Shown in pieces: positions 28,954 to 36,590 of a stretch of DNA of 64,000 bases; positions within the stretch are counted from its first letter, which is position 1; each line of letters starts with the position of its first letter. Under the pieces are notes generated by a model that saw only the letters and a list, made by a program, of their open reading frames with translations, made no database searches and had not been told where the DNA came from. Source of the stretch: Sphingopyxis terrae subsp. terrae NBRC 15098 (lineage in GTDB: Bacteria; Pseudomonadota; Alphaproteobacteria; Sphingomonadales; Sphingomonadaceae); assembly GCF_001610975.1 (NCBI RefSeq), contig NZ_CP013342.1:3233001-3297000 (forward strand), written 5' to 3'. A program made the position numbers and the translations under genes.

Positions 28954-30521
28954 CAGGCCTCCCCTTCCCCTTCGGGCAGTTCAAGGCGTGGAAAGATAGG
29001 AATCGGCTGGCCGACCGCAAAACCGCTGGCAGCAAGCTTCGCAAACCATTCGGTGTCGGCAAGCGCGGCGAAGTCGCGCGCATCGTCGGCGATTCCCATC
29101 TGGTTGAGCAGCGCGTCAGCCGCGGACGGCACCACCGGACGGATCGCAATCGCGAGTGTGCGAATAGCCCGAAAGAGAGTCATCAGCACAGCACGCATCC
29201 GTTCTGGATTGGTCTTGCGCAGCGCCCACGGGGCCTGCGTATCAACATACTGGTTGCAGGCAAAAACTGCGCGGAGCCATTCCTCAATGCCGACAGAAAA
29301 TGACAGCTCTTCAAACTCACGAGGAAGCAAATTTACTGCGGCGTCGCGAACGGCGCTCCTAAGAGCCAAATCCTCCTCACTCGGAGAGTAATCGTTCGAA
29401 ATCTCGCCGTCCAAATTCTTGAAAATCATCGACAAGCTGCGCTGCGCAAGATTGCCGAAGCTGTTGGCGAGGTCGGCATTCGCGGTGCGCACGATCGCTT
29501 CGGCCGAATAGCTGCCGTCCTGCCCAAAGCTGACTTCGCGGAGCAGATAATAGCGCAGCGCATCGACGCCGAACTGTTCGGCGAGCGTCATCGGATCGAC
29601 AACGTTGCCGAGCGATTTCGACATCTTCTCGCCGCGGTTGAGCAGAAAGCCGTGACCGAACACCTGGCGCGGAAGCGGCAGACCGGCACTCATCAGGAAG
29701 GCCGGCCAGTAAACAGTATGAAAACGAACGATATCCTTGCCGATCATATGAATGTTCGCCGGCCAGAATCGTACAAAATCGCCGTCCATGTCAGGATAGC
29801 CAATGCCCGACAAATAGGTCGTGAGCGCGTCGACCCAGACATACATCACATGCCCGGGGCTGCCCGGCACCGGGACGCCCCAATCGAAACTCGTGCGCGA
29901 TACCGACAGATCCTTTAATCCGCCCTCGACGAAGCGCAGCACCTCGTTGCGGCGGCTTTCGGGGCGGATGAAGTCGGGATTGTCTTTATAGAGCGCGAGC
30001 AAACGGTCCTGATAGGCCGACAGGCGGAAGAACCAGCTTTCCTCGACGGTCCATTCGACCGGCGTCCCCTGCGGCGACAGGCGAACGCCCCCCTCCCCGT
30101 CGGTCAGTTCACTTTCATCATAGAAAGCTTCGTCGCGAACCGAATACCAGCCTTCATAGCGGTCGAGGTAGAGGTCGCCATTGGCTTCCATCGCCCGCCA
30201 GATCGCCTGCGATGCGCGATGGTGCGCCGGGTCCGACGTGCGCATGAAATTGTCATAGCTGATATTCAGTTTTCCATACATCTCACGGAAATATCCCGAC
30301 ATTTCGTCGGCAAGATCGATCGTCGCACGGTCTTGGTCGCGCGCGGTCTGATACATTTTCAGCCCATGTTCGTCGGTACCGGTGATCAGGCGCACGTCGC
30401 GGCCGCGCATCCGCTGGAAGCGCGCCATCACGTCGGTCGCGATGGCCTCGTAGGCGTGACCGATATGCGGACGGCCGTTGGGATAGCTGATGGCGGTGGT
30501 GATATAAAATGGTTCGGACAT
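28953..30521 (-). CDS. metG: Methionyl-tRNA synthetase
   Basis: This 522-residue class I synthetase has the HIGH motif (PNGRPHIGHAYEAI) and the KMSKS loop (GEKMSKSLG). The anticodon-binding helical domain follows (about 370-510). It is the short form without the C-terminal EMAP-like domain. The knuckle lacks the CxxC zinc pairs seen in some types. The enzyme charges initiator and elongator Met tRNAs. It lies 38 bases downstream of holB in the leftward operon. Confidence 0.96.
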   Translation of the reverse strand: MSEPFYITTAISYPNGRPHIGHAYEAIATDVMARFQRMRGRDVRLITGTDEHGLKMYQTARDQDRATIDLADEMSGYFREMYGKLNISYDNFMRTSDPAHHRASQAIWRAMEANGDLYLDRYEGWYSVRDEAFYDESELTDGEGGVRLSPQGTPVEWTVEESWFFRLSAYQDRLLALYKDNPDFIRPESRRNEVLRFVEGGLKDLSVSRTSFDWGVPVPGSPGHVMYVWVDALTTYLSGIGYPDMDGDFVRFWPANIHMIGKDIVRFHTVYWPAFLMSAGLPLPRQVFGHGFLLNRGEKMSKSLGNVVDPMTLAEQFGVDALRYYLLREVSFGQDGSYSAEAIVRTANADLANSFGNLAQRSLSMIFKNLDGEISNDYSPSEEDLALRSAVRDAAVNLLPREFEELSFSVGIEEWLRAVFACNQYVDTQAPWALRKTNPERMRAVLMTLFRAIRTLAIAIRPVVPSAADALLNQMGIADDARDFAALADTEWFAKLAASGFAVGQPIPIFPRLELPEGEGEA

Positions 30522-30559
30522 GCGCGCGCCTTAGCCGCTGGCGCGGCCAAGGGAAAGCG

Positions 30560-31543
30560 TCAGCGTGCCGCCTGCCCGCCGCGCGGCGCGAGTTCGGCGA
30601 GGCAGTTGCCGATCTCGAACCCCACCATCGCCCCGTCATATGACCCGCGCACCGCATCGCGCACCGTCCGCTGGATGCGGTCCCATTGACCGAGCACCGG
30701 TGCGATCTCTCCCAGCGGGCGTTCGCGCGCCAGCCGTGCCAGCAGGCCCGGCACGATGTCGATCACCAATTCGAGCCGCGCCCGGTTGCTGGTGCCGCCG
30801 ACTTCGCGCGCCAACGCTTCGCGTAGCCGGTTGTCGCGATCACCGCCGGTCGCGATCGCCAGCAGTTTCTTTTCCATGACCGCGACGTCGCTGTCGATGA
30901 GCGCCAGCGCCTTGCCGGGAACCCCGCCCGAAGCCGCAACGATCGCGCGCACCTCGGCCATGTCAAGCATCGGGCGCAGGTCGTGCAGCCACGCCGTCAT
31001 GACGTCACGCTCAACGGGTTGAAAACGCAGGATTCGGCAGCGTGACCGGATCGTGGGCAACAGGCGTCCCGGCGAGTGACTGACGAGCAGGAACAAGGTT
31101 TGCGCCGGCGGCTCTTCGAGCGTCTTGAGCAGCGCATTGGCGCCGTCGGTTTCCAGATCGTCGACCGCATCGATGACAACGACGCGCCACGCGCCGAGCG
31201 ATAGCGACAGATGCAGGCGGCGGATCATGCCGCGTATCTGATCGATCGTGATATTGCGCGCGAGATCCTTGCTCTTGTCCTTCACCTGCCGCGTCAGATG
31301 GATGATCTCGGGGTGATTGCCCGCTGAAACGAGCCTGCCCGCCTGCTCATCACCGGGATCGTCGAGCGACAGCGGCGTCCCTCCCTCGCCCGCCCGGCCG
31401 TGCGTGACCAGAAAGCGGGTGACCCGTGCTGCAAAGGCGCCCTTCCCCATCCCCTGCGGCCCGGCGAGCAGCCAAGCGTGGTGGAGGCGGCCGCTTGTCC
31501 AGGGCTCAAGAAAGGCCTTCTCGGCGTCGTGATGGCCGATCAT
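30560..31543 (-). CDS. holB: DNA polymerase III subunit delta'
   Basis: This 327-residue clamp-loader AAA+ subunit has a Walker-A-like loop GPQGMGKGAFA near residue 30, DAVDDLETDGANALLKTLEEPP (Walker B region) and SRCRILRFQPV (sensor/Arg finger region). The zinc-module cysteines of E. coli delta' are not visible. It helps load the beta clamp. ATG 31541-31543 overlaps the tmk stop (ATGA), and the tmk-holB order is widely conserved. Upstream extension of the frame is antisense or overlapping noise. Confidence 0.94.
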   Translation of the reverse strand: MIGHHDAEKAFLEPWTSGRLHHAWLLAGPQGMGKGAFAARVTRFLVTHGRAGEGGTPLSLDDPGDEQAGRLVSAGNHPEIIHLTRQVKDKSKDLARNITIDQIRGMIRRLHLSLSLGAWRVVVIDAVDDLETDGANALLKTLEEPPAQTLFLLVSHSPGRLLPTIRSRCRILRFQPVERDVMTAWLHDLRPMLDMAEVRAIVAASGGVPGKALALIDSDVAVMEKKLLAIATGGDRDNRLREALAREVGGTSNRARLELVIDIVPGLLARLARERPLGEIAPVLGQWDRIQRTVRDAVRGSYDGAMVGFEIGNCLAELAPRGGQAAR

Positions 31544-32166
31544 GGCAGCCATTCGGCAAGCTCCGACAACAGGGCCGCGGTAACGGCGGTTGCTGGCGCA
31601 TCGGCGTCGACAAGGCGCCAGCGTAGCGGCTCCGCCGCTGCGATCTCCGCAAAGCGCGCGGCGAGCCGGGCCTGATAATCGGCGGGCTTGCTGCCCATGC
31701 GATCGGCGCCGCCGGCATCGCGCGCCGTCAGTCGCCGGCGCGCCTCTGCCGCGGAAACGGTCAGGAGGAAGGTCCGGTCGGGCAACAGGCCAAGCGAGCC
31801 GAAGCCGTGCAGCATCATGATGTCGGCATCGGTGATCCCGCCTCCCGCCCCCTGATAGGCGCGGGTTGAATCGACAAAGCGATCGCATAGCACCCAGGCG
31901 CCACGTTCGAGCGCGGGCCGGATCGTGCGCGCGACATGATCGGCGCGCGCGGCGGCGAAGAGCAGCGCTTCGCTACGCGCGTCCCACCGATCGTCGTCCC
32001 CCTCCATCAACAGCGCGCGGATCGCCTCGGCACCAGTGCTACCGCCCGGTTCGCGCGTCGCGACGACGTCGATCCCGCGTTCGTCAAGCGCCGCGGCCAG
32101 CGCGCGGATCTGCGTCGATTTGCCAACCCCTTCGCCGCCCTCGAGCGTGATGAAACGCCCCCTCAT
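31540..32166 (-). CDS. tmk: Thymidylate kinase
   Basis: This 208-residue kinase makes dTDP from dTMP. It has P-loop EGGEGVGKST, the DR(F) motif CDRFVDSTRAYQG and a lid-region TREPGGSTGAE. The start ATG overlaps the carboxypeptidase stop (ATGA) at 32163-32166. The open frame continues upstream to 32493, but that part lies inside the upstream gene and has no family similarity. Confidence 0.95.
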   Translation of the reverse strand: MRGRFITLEGGEGVGKSTQIRALAAALDERGIDVVATREPGGSTGAEAIRALLMEGDDDRWDARSEALLFAAARADHVARTIRPALERGAWVLCDRFVDSTRAYQGAGGGITDADIMMLHGFGSLGLLPDRTFLLTVSAAEARRRLTARDAGGADRMGSKPADYQARLAARFAEIAAAEPLRWRLVDADAPATAVTAALLSELAEWLP

Positions 32167-33389
32167 CGCCCGGCGAGCCGATAAAATCCGCTGCGCAGAC
32201 GTGTCCAGACGCCATCGACCGGCGCCACGTCCTTCGCCGCCAGCAATGGCGTGGTTTGCGGCGGCAGGCCGTCGGGCGTCACGATCAGACGCGCGATCGG
32301 AGTGCCGCGTTCGATCGGGGCGTTTTGCGGGCTGCGGCTCTGCATCGCGGCGCGATAGTCGCCGGCATAGCCCTTGGGAACCGTCATTCGGACCGCAATA
32401 CCGGCTTCGGCCATCACGCTCGGCCGTGCGCCGCGTTGCACCTCGACCGCCCCGATCTTGGTGCCCGCGGGCACCAGTTCGCGGCCTTCCCAAGCGTCGA
32501 AGCCCCAGCGCATCAGCCGTTCGGCCTCGTCGCGCCGCGCCTTTTCACTCTTCATGCCCGCGACCACCATGATCAGGCGGCGGCCATCGCGTTTTGCCGA
32601 ACCGAGAAAGCAATAGCCCGCTTCAGCGGTGTGACCGGTTTTGAGGCCGTCGGCCCCGGCAAAGCGCCCTAGAATGGGGTTGCGGTTCGGCTGGACGATC
32701 GGCTTGCCTTCTGGCGACACGCCATGCTGCAAGCGCGGGATCGAAAAATAGCGTGCATAACCATCGGGATGGTCGCGGATCAGCCGGTCCGCCAGCGTGA
32801 TAAGATCGGCAGCGCTTACCTTGGTCACGCCGCCATCGGGCCAGCCATTCGGGGTGCCGAATTTGCTCGACGTCATGCCGATTTTGGCCGCCATCGCATT
32901 CATTCGCTTGACGAAATCGGCTTCGCTGCCATCGATCCCGACCGCCAGCGCCGCGGCGGCGTCGTTCCCCGACACGGTGATCAGGCCCTTGAGCAATTCA
33001 TCGACCGAAATCTTCTCGCCGGCGCGCAGGAACATCGTCGACCCGCCGTTGCTGCCGTTCCATTTGCGCCAGGTCGCTTCGCTGATCGTGAAGACCTTGT
33101 CGCGCGACAACTCGCCGCGCTTGATCAGGTCGAGCACGACATAGGCGGTCATCACCTTGGCCATCGAGGCCGGCGCGAAGCGTTTGCCCGCGCCGCGGGA
33201 AAAAAGGATCGCGCCCGAATCGAGATCCTTCAACATCACGATCGGCGCTTCGGTTACGTAGAGCGGCCTGCTCACTGCGCCCGGCTTCGGCTTGTCATTC
33301 CCCGCCGAAGCCGCCGGAAAGGTGCTTGCAAGCGCCGTTACCGCCAGTCCGGCGCCTATAGCACGCGCGATTCCGTTGCGACGCTGCAC
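32163..33389 (-). CDS. D-alanyl-D-alanine carboxypeptidase (PBP5/6-like)
   Basis: This 408-residue periplasmic penicillin-binding protein has a signal peptide ending PAASAG. The active-site SxxK is in APASMAKVMT, the SGN motif is in TVSGNDAAAAL and the KTG is in DGLKTGHTAEAG. The C-terminal PBP5_C domain covers about residues 300-395. It removes the terminal D-Ala from peptidoglycan pentapeptides. The start is GTG at 33387-33389, with only 3 bases after rlpA. It forms a wall-remodelling block with rlpA and mltB. Confidence 0.93.
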   Translation of the reverse strand: MQRRNGIARAIGAGLAVTALASTFPAASAGNDKPKPGAVSRPLYVTEAPIVMLKDLDSGAILFSRGAGKRFAPASMAKVMTAYVVLDLIKRGELSRDKVFTISEATWRKWNGSNGGSTMFLRAGEKISVDELLKGLITVSGNDAAAALAVGIDGSEADFVKRMNAMAAKIGMTSSKFGTPNGWPDGGVTKVSAADLITLADRLIRDHPDGYARYFSIPRLQHGVSPEGKPIVQPNRNPILGRFAGADGLKTGHTAEAGYCFLGSAKRDGRRLIMVVAGMKSEKARRDEAERLMRWGFDAWEGRELVPAGTKIGAVEVQRGARPSVMAEAGIAVRMTVPKGYAGDYRAAMQSRSPQNAPIERGTPIARLIVTPDGLPPQTTPLLAAKDVAPVDGVWTRLRSGFYRLAGR

Positions 33390-33392
33390 GGC

Positions 33393-34403
33393 TTAGCGGT
33401 CGCGCAGGACGGTCGCGTCGCGGAAGCCTTTGGCTTTCGCCTTGTCCTGTGCGGCTTTTGCTTCGCCGTCACTGGCAAAGGGCCCCATGCGGACGCGCCA
33501 CAATTTGCCGGCTTTGTCGACATGGCCGCCGACCGATTTCGCTGCGACATTGGCCCGCGCTTCGCTGCTAAACGCGCCGACCTGAACGACGAAGCTTCCC
33601 GCAACCGCTTTGGGTGCCGGTTCCGCTTTCTTTTCGGGTGTAGCCGGCTTGGCCGCCGGGGCCGGCTTGGAAGGTTCGGGCTTTTTGCTGCTGGTTACCG
33701 CCATCCGGTCGTCGCCAGGTTTGGCCTGAGCCGATGCCGTCGGCGGCGCCGGTTGATCGGGAACCGTGGCGGCCGCCGCTTTGGGCACGGGCACCTGCTT
33801 GATCTTGGTCCGCAGGATCGACAGCAGCGATTCGGGCGTTGCCAGCCGCTCGGGTACCGGCCTGCCAGCGCGAAGCTGCGCGCGCTCGGCGGCGGGCGGA
33901 TTGGTCCGGCGCACGCGAACCGCGCTCACCGCATCGGTCAGCCCGAGCTGTGCGGCGGCGCCGCGCGAAAGGTCGATCAGCCGGTCGTTGCTCATGGGTC
34001 CGCGATCGTTGACACGAACCAATATCGTTCGCCCGGTATCGAGCGCCGTTACCTCGACATAGCTGGGCAACGGCAGCGTCTTGTGCGCCGCGCTGATACC
34101 GTCGGGGTTGTATATCTCGCCATTGGCGGTCGGCTTGCCCGCCGCTTCTTCACCATACCAGCTTGCATAGCCGACATCGTCATAATCGGCGACATCCGCG
34201 GGCGTGTAGGTCGTGCCCGCGATGGTATAGGGATCGCCGAGTTTCACCGGCACGTCCGATACGCCATTGTCGGCAGGTGCCGTCGCGGGCGCAGCGGCGA
34301 CCGCCGTATTGCTCTTGCCGTCAAAGCTGCCGCATGCCGCCAGCGCCAATGCCGTTCCTGCGACCAGCGTGGCCGCGCCCCCGCCCCTAACGATCGATTT
34401 CAT
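33393..34403 (-). CDS. rlpA: RlpA-type septal lytic transglycosylase with SPOR domain
   Basis: This 336-residue lipoprotein has a lipobox ALAAC with the lipid-modified Cys at about 24. The double-psi beta-barrel catalytic domain (about 70-165) shows YASWYGEEAAGKPTANGE and NDRGPMSNDRLIDLS, keeping the catalytic Glu, His-region and Asp pattern. A Pro/Ala/Lys-rich linker leads to a C-terminal SPOR domain (about 265-336, FVVQVGAFSS) that binds denuded glycan at the septum. ATG 34401-34403 overlaps mltB by 17 bases. Confidence 0.94.
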   Translation of the reverse strand: MKSIVRGGGAATLVAGTALALAACGSFDGKSNTAVAAAPATAPADNGVSDVPVKLGDPYTIAGTTYTPADVADYDDVGYASWYGEEAAGKPTANGEIYNPDGISAAHKTLPLPSYVEVTALDTGRTILVRVNDRGPMSNDRLIDLSRGAAAQLGLTDAVSAVRVRRTNPPAAERAQLRAGRPVPERLATPESLLSILRTKIKQVPVPKAAAATVPDQPAPPTASAQAKPGDDRMAVTSSKKPEPSKPAPAAKPATPEKKAEPAPKAVAGSFVVQVGAFSSEARANVAAKSVGGHVDKAGKLWRVRMGPFASDGEAKAAQDKAKAKGFRDATVLRDR

Positions 34404-35448
34404 CCGCCAGCAACCCCACAGAAAGTGCGTAAAAGTTCGAACAATTATAGTCGAGTATCGCACGATAATTACCGGTCAGCAAATAGGCGGTCTTTCCCGG
34501 GCCGTCGGGTTCGAGCAAGGTCGCCTGAATATGGTCCGCCGGCCAGCGTCCGCTCACTGGCTGGAACCCGGCGGCGCGCCATTCAGCCATCGACCGCCAG
34601 CGGCTGTAGCGGGCGAAAACGCGCGGGCAGCGTGTCGGCTCGAGCCGGGTTTCCATTACCGAACGGTCGAAGCCGTCGGGAACGCGTACGGCAACGCCCC
34701 ATGGTTCGCCCGCATGCCAGCCTGCCCGGCGCAGGTAGGAACCGATCGACTCGACCGCGTCGGCCTCGCTCGACCAGATGCGGGCAACGCCGTCGCCGTC
34801 GCCGTCCTCGGCAACCTTGAGATAGACCGAGGGGAGGAATTGGGGATAGCCGAACGCGCCCGCCCAACTGCCCTTCAGGACGTCGCGCGGAACGCCCTTT
34901 TCGACCATTTCGAGCGTCGCAATGAATTCGGGTTCGAACAGGCTGCGGCGGCGTCCCTCATAGGCAAGCGTCGCCAGCGCTTCGGGCAGGTCGAAATTGC
35001 CGGTTACCGCCCCATAAGCGGTTTCGTGTCCGAAGATCGCGATCATGATGCTCGTTGGGACGCCCGTCCGCTCCTCGATCCGCGACAGTAGCGGCAACAG
35101 GCGGTCGTGGACGCGGCGCCCGCCATTGATGCGCGCGGCATCGACATGCTTCGCCTTGTAAGGCGCAAAGGCCGGGATCGGCGTATCGGGACGCGGCGGC
35201 GCGCCCAGATTGTCGCGATCAAGCGCCACGACGCGCGCATTGAAGCGAAGCCCGCTCGTAACCCGGTCGAAGGTCGCGCGCGAAACGCCGCGCGCCTGCG
35301 CCTTGGGCCATAGCGACTGGACATAGGTATCGAAGCCGGGATCGGCCGCCTGCGCGTGCAGCGGTGCCGAAGCCGCCATGGTCCATGCGGATAGGAGGAC
35401 ACCGATCCGGGCGAGGAGGCGTCCGATTCTGAATGGTTTAGCGTGCAT
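34387..35448 (-). CDS. mltB: Lytic murein transglycosylase (MltB family)
   Basis: This 353-residue periplasmic transglycosylase has a signal peptide ending SAPLHAQA. The catalytic Glu is in IFGHETAYG, and the family motifs YPQFLPSVYLK and SWAGAFGYPQF follow. The late NYRAILDYNCSNFYA is the usual GNYxAILxYN ending of MltB. There is no lipobox, so the product is soluble. ATG 35446-35448 has GGGTGGGAC upstream and is preferred to the longer GTG frame. It is the first gene of the long leftward operon. Confidence 0.93.
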   Translation of the reverse strand: MHAKPFRIGRLLARIGVLLSAWTMAASAPLHAQAADPGFDTYVQSLWPKAQARGVSRATFDRVTSGLRFNARVVALDRDNLGAPPRPDTPIPAFAPYKAKHVDAARINGGRRVHDRLLPLLSRIEERTGVPTSIMIAIFGHETAYGAVTGNFDLPEALATLAYEGRRRSLFEPEFIATLEMVEKGVPRDVLKGSWAGAFGYPQFLPSVYLKVAEDGDGDGVARIWSSEADAVESIGSYLRRAGWHAGEPWGVAVRVPDGFDRSVMETRLEPTRCPRVFARYSRWRSMAEWRAAGFQPVSGRWPADHIQATLLEPDGPGKTAYLLTGNYRAILDYNCSNFYALSVGLLADEIDR

Positions 35449-35605
35449 ATGTCCCACCCTATAGGGCGTGTCTGCCACGGATACAGCCCCCTTGGCCAGC
35501 CGCCGGCGGGACAGGACGAGTCATTCGCGCGCCGGACCGTTCGCACCGCGCGCGCCAAAGGTTTCGCTTGCCGCGCGCCGCCGCCGCGCTATGTCGGCGC
35601 CGCAA

Positions 35606-35695
35606 GGACAGGTGGCCGAGTGGTTTAAGGCAGCGGTCTTGAAAACCGCCGTGGGTGCAAGCTCACCGTGGGTTCGAATCCCACCCTGTCCGCCA
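35606..35695 (+). tRNA. tRNA-Ser(UGA)
   Basis: This 90-base class II tRNA has a long variable arm. The acceptor GGACAGG pairs with CCTGTCC, the discriminator is G73 and CCA is encoded. The anticodon loop CTTGAAA has TGA at 35640-35642. The variable arm GTGGGTGCAAGCTCAC forms its own stem, and the T-arm is GTGGG-TTCGAAT-CCCAC. Confidence 0.96.
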
Positions 35696-35708
35696 TCGCC
35701 GCACACGG

Positions 35709-36413
35709 CTAACGCGCGTCGTGAAATATGATGCCGATTGTGAAGCGCTCGCCCCCGCGAATTTCGCTGACGCCGTGGCGCATTTTGACGCGGTAGGTGC
35801 CGCGTGTTCCGGTTCGCGGTGCTTCGTTGACCGCGAACACGACCGCGTCACCCATCCGCAGCGGCACGACATGTGCGCGCGACTGCATTCTCGGGCGCTG
35901 TTCGGTCAGGACGAATTCGCCGCCGTCGAAATCGACTTCCGGCTCGGACAGCAGGACCGCCACCTGAAACGGAAAATGGAGGTCGCCGTAAAGATCCTGA
36001 TGGAGGCAATTATAGTCGCCGGCGCGGTACCGTAGCAGCAGCGGCGTCGGCCGAACCTGACCCGACGCGTGGCAAAGGCGTGTGAAGGCGGACAGATCGG
36101 CGGGAAAGGAAGCGCTCGCTCCCAAACGCGCCGCCCATCGGTTCGCAAGCGGCGCCAGGCTTTCATACAGGCGCTGCCGCAACCGTTCGACGACAGCGGG
36201 CAAGGGATAAGCAAAGTAGCGATATTCGCCGCGGCCAAAACCATGACGCTGCATCGTCACCGTGCTGCGAAAGCGCTCGTCGGCGTCGAACATCGCGCAA
36301 AGATCGGCGCAATCGGAGGGGGTGAGCAGCTTCGGAAGCCGGTGCCACCCCTGCCCCTCCAGGTCGGCATCAAACTGCGGCGTCCGTATTTCCGGCTCGG
36401 CGGTCATTGGCAT
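35709..36413 (-). CDS. 2OG-Fe(II) oxygenase
   Basis: This 234-residue protein has the double-stranded beta-helix iron site. HQDLYGD supplies the HxD pair near residue 137, and a distal His lies in VKMRHGVSEI. It also has the DYNCLHQDLYG and GDAVVFAVNEAP strands of the prolyl-hydroxylase-like group (often annotated as 2OG-Fe(II) oxygenase). The substrate is unknown; protein or nucleic-acid repair are both possible. ATG 36411-36413 follows AAGGGGAAG. A much longer antisense frame through the autotransporter gene is rejected. Confidence 0.85.
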   Translation of the reverse strand: MPMTAEPEIRTPQFDADLEGQGWHRLPKLLTPSDCADLCAMFDADERFRSTVTMQRHGFGRGEYRYFAYPLPAVVERLRQRLYESLAPLANRWAARLGASASFPADLSAFTRLCHASGQVRPTPLLLRYRAGDYNCLHQDLYGDLHFPFQVAVLLSEPEVDFDGGEFVLTEQRPRMQSRAHVVPLRMGDAVVFAVNEAPRTGTRGTYRVKMRHGVSEIRGGERFTIGIIFHDAR

Positions 36414-36590
36414 TCTTCCCCTTCGTCGTGCGGTGAGACGCGGCGAATAGCGGGACCGTGCGTCCGATCCGTTCCGTTTCTTGCGGCCAAAAGCCGGCGC
36501 GCGACTTTTTTCCAAGGTCGCGCGCGGCGCGCTCCGTCTTGTGTTCGGTTCCGGGCCATCGACCCGGGGGGACATCAAAAGAGGAACTTC

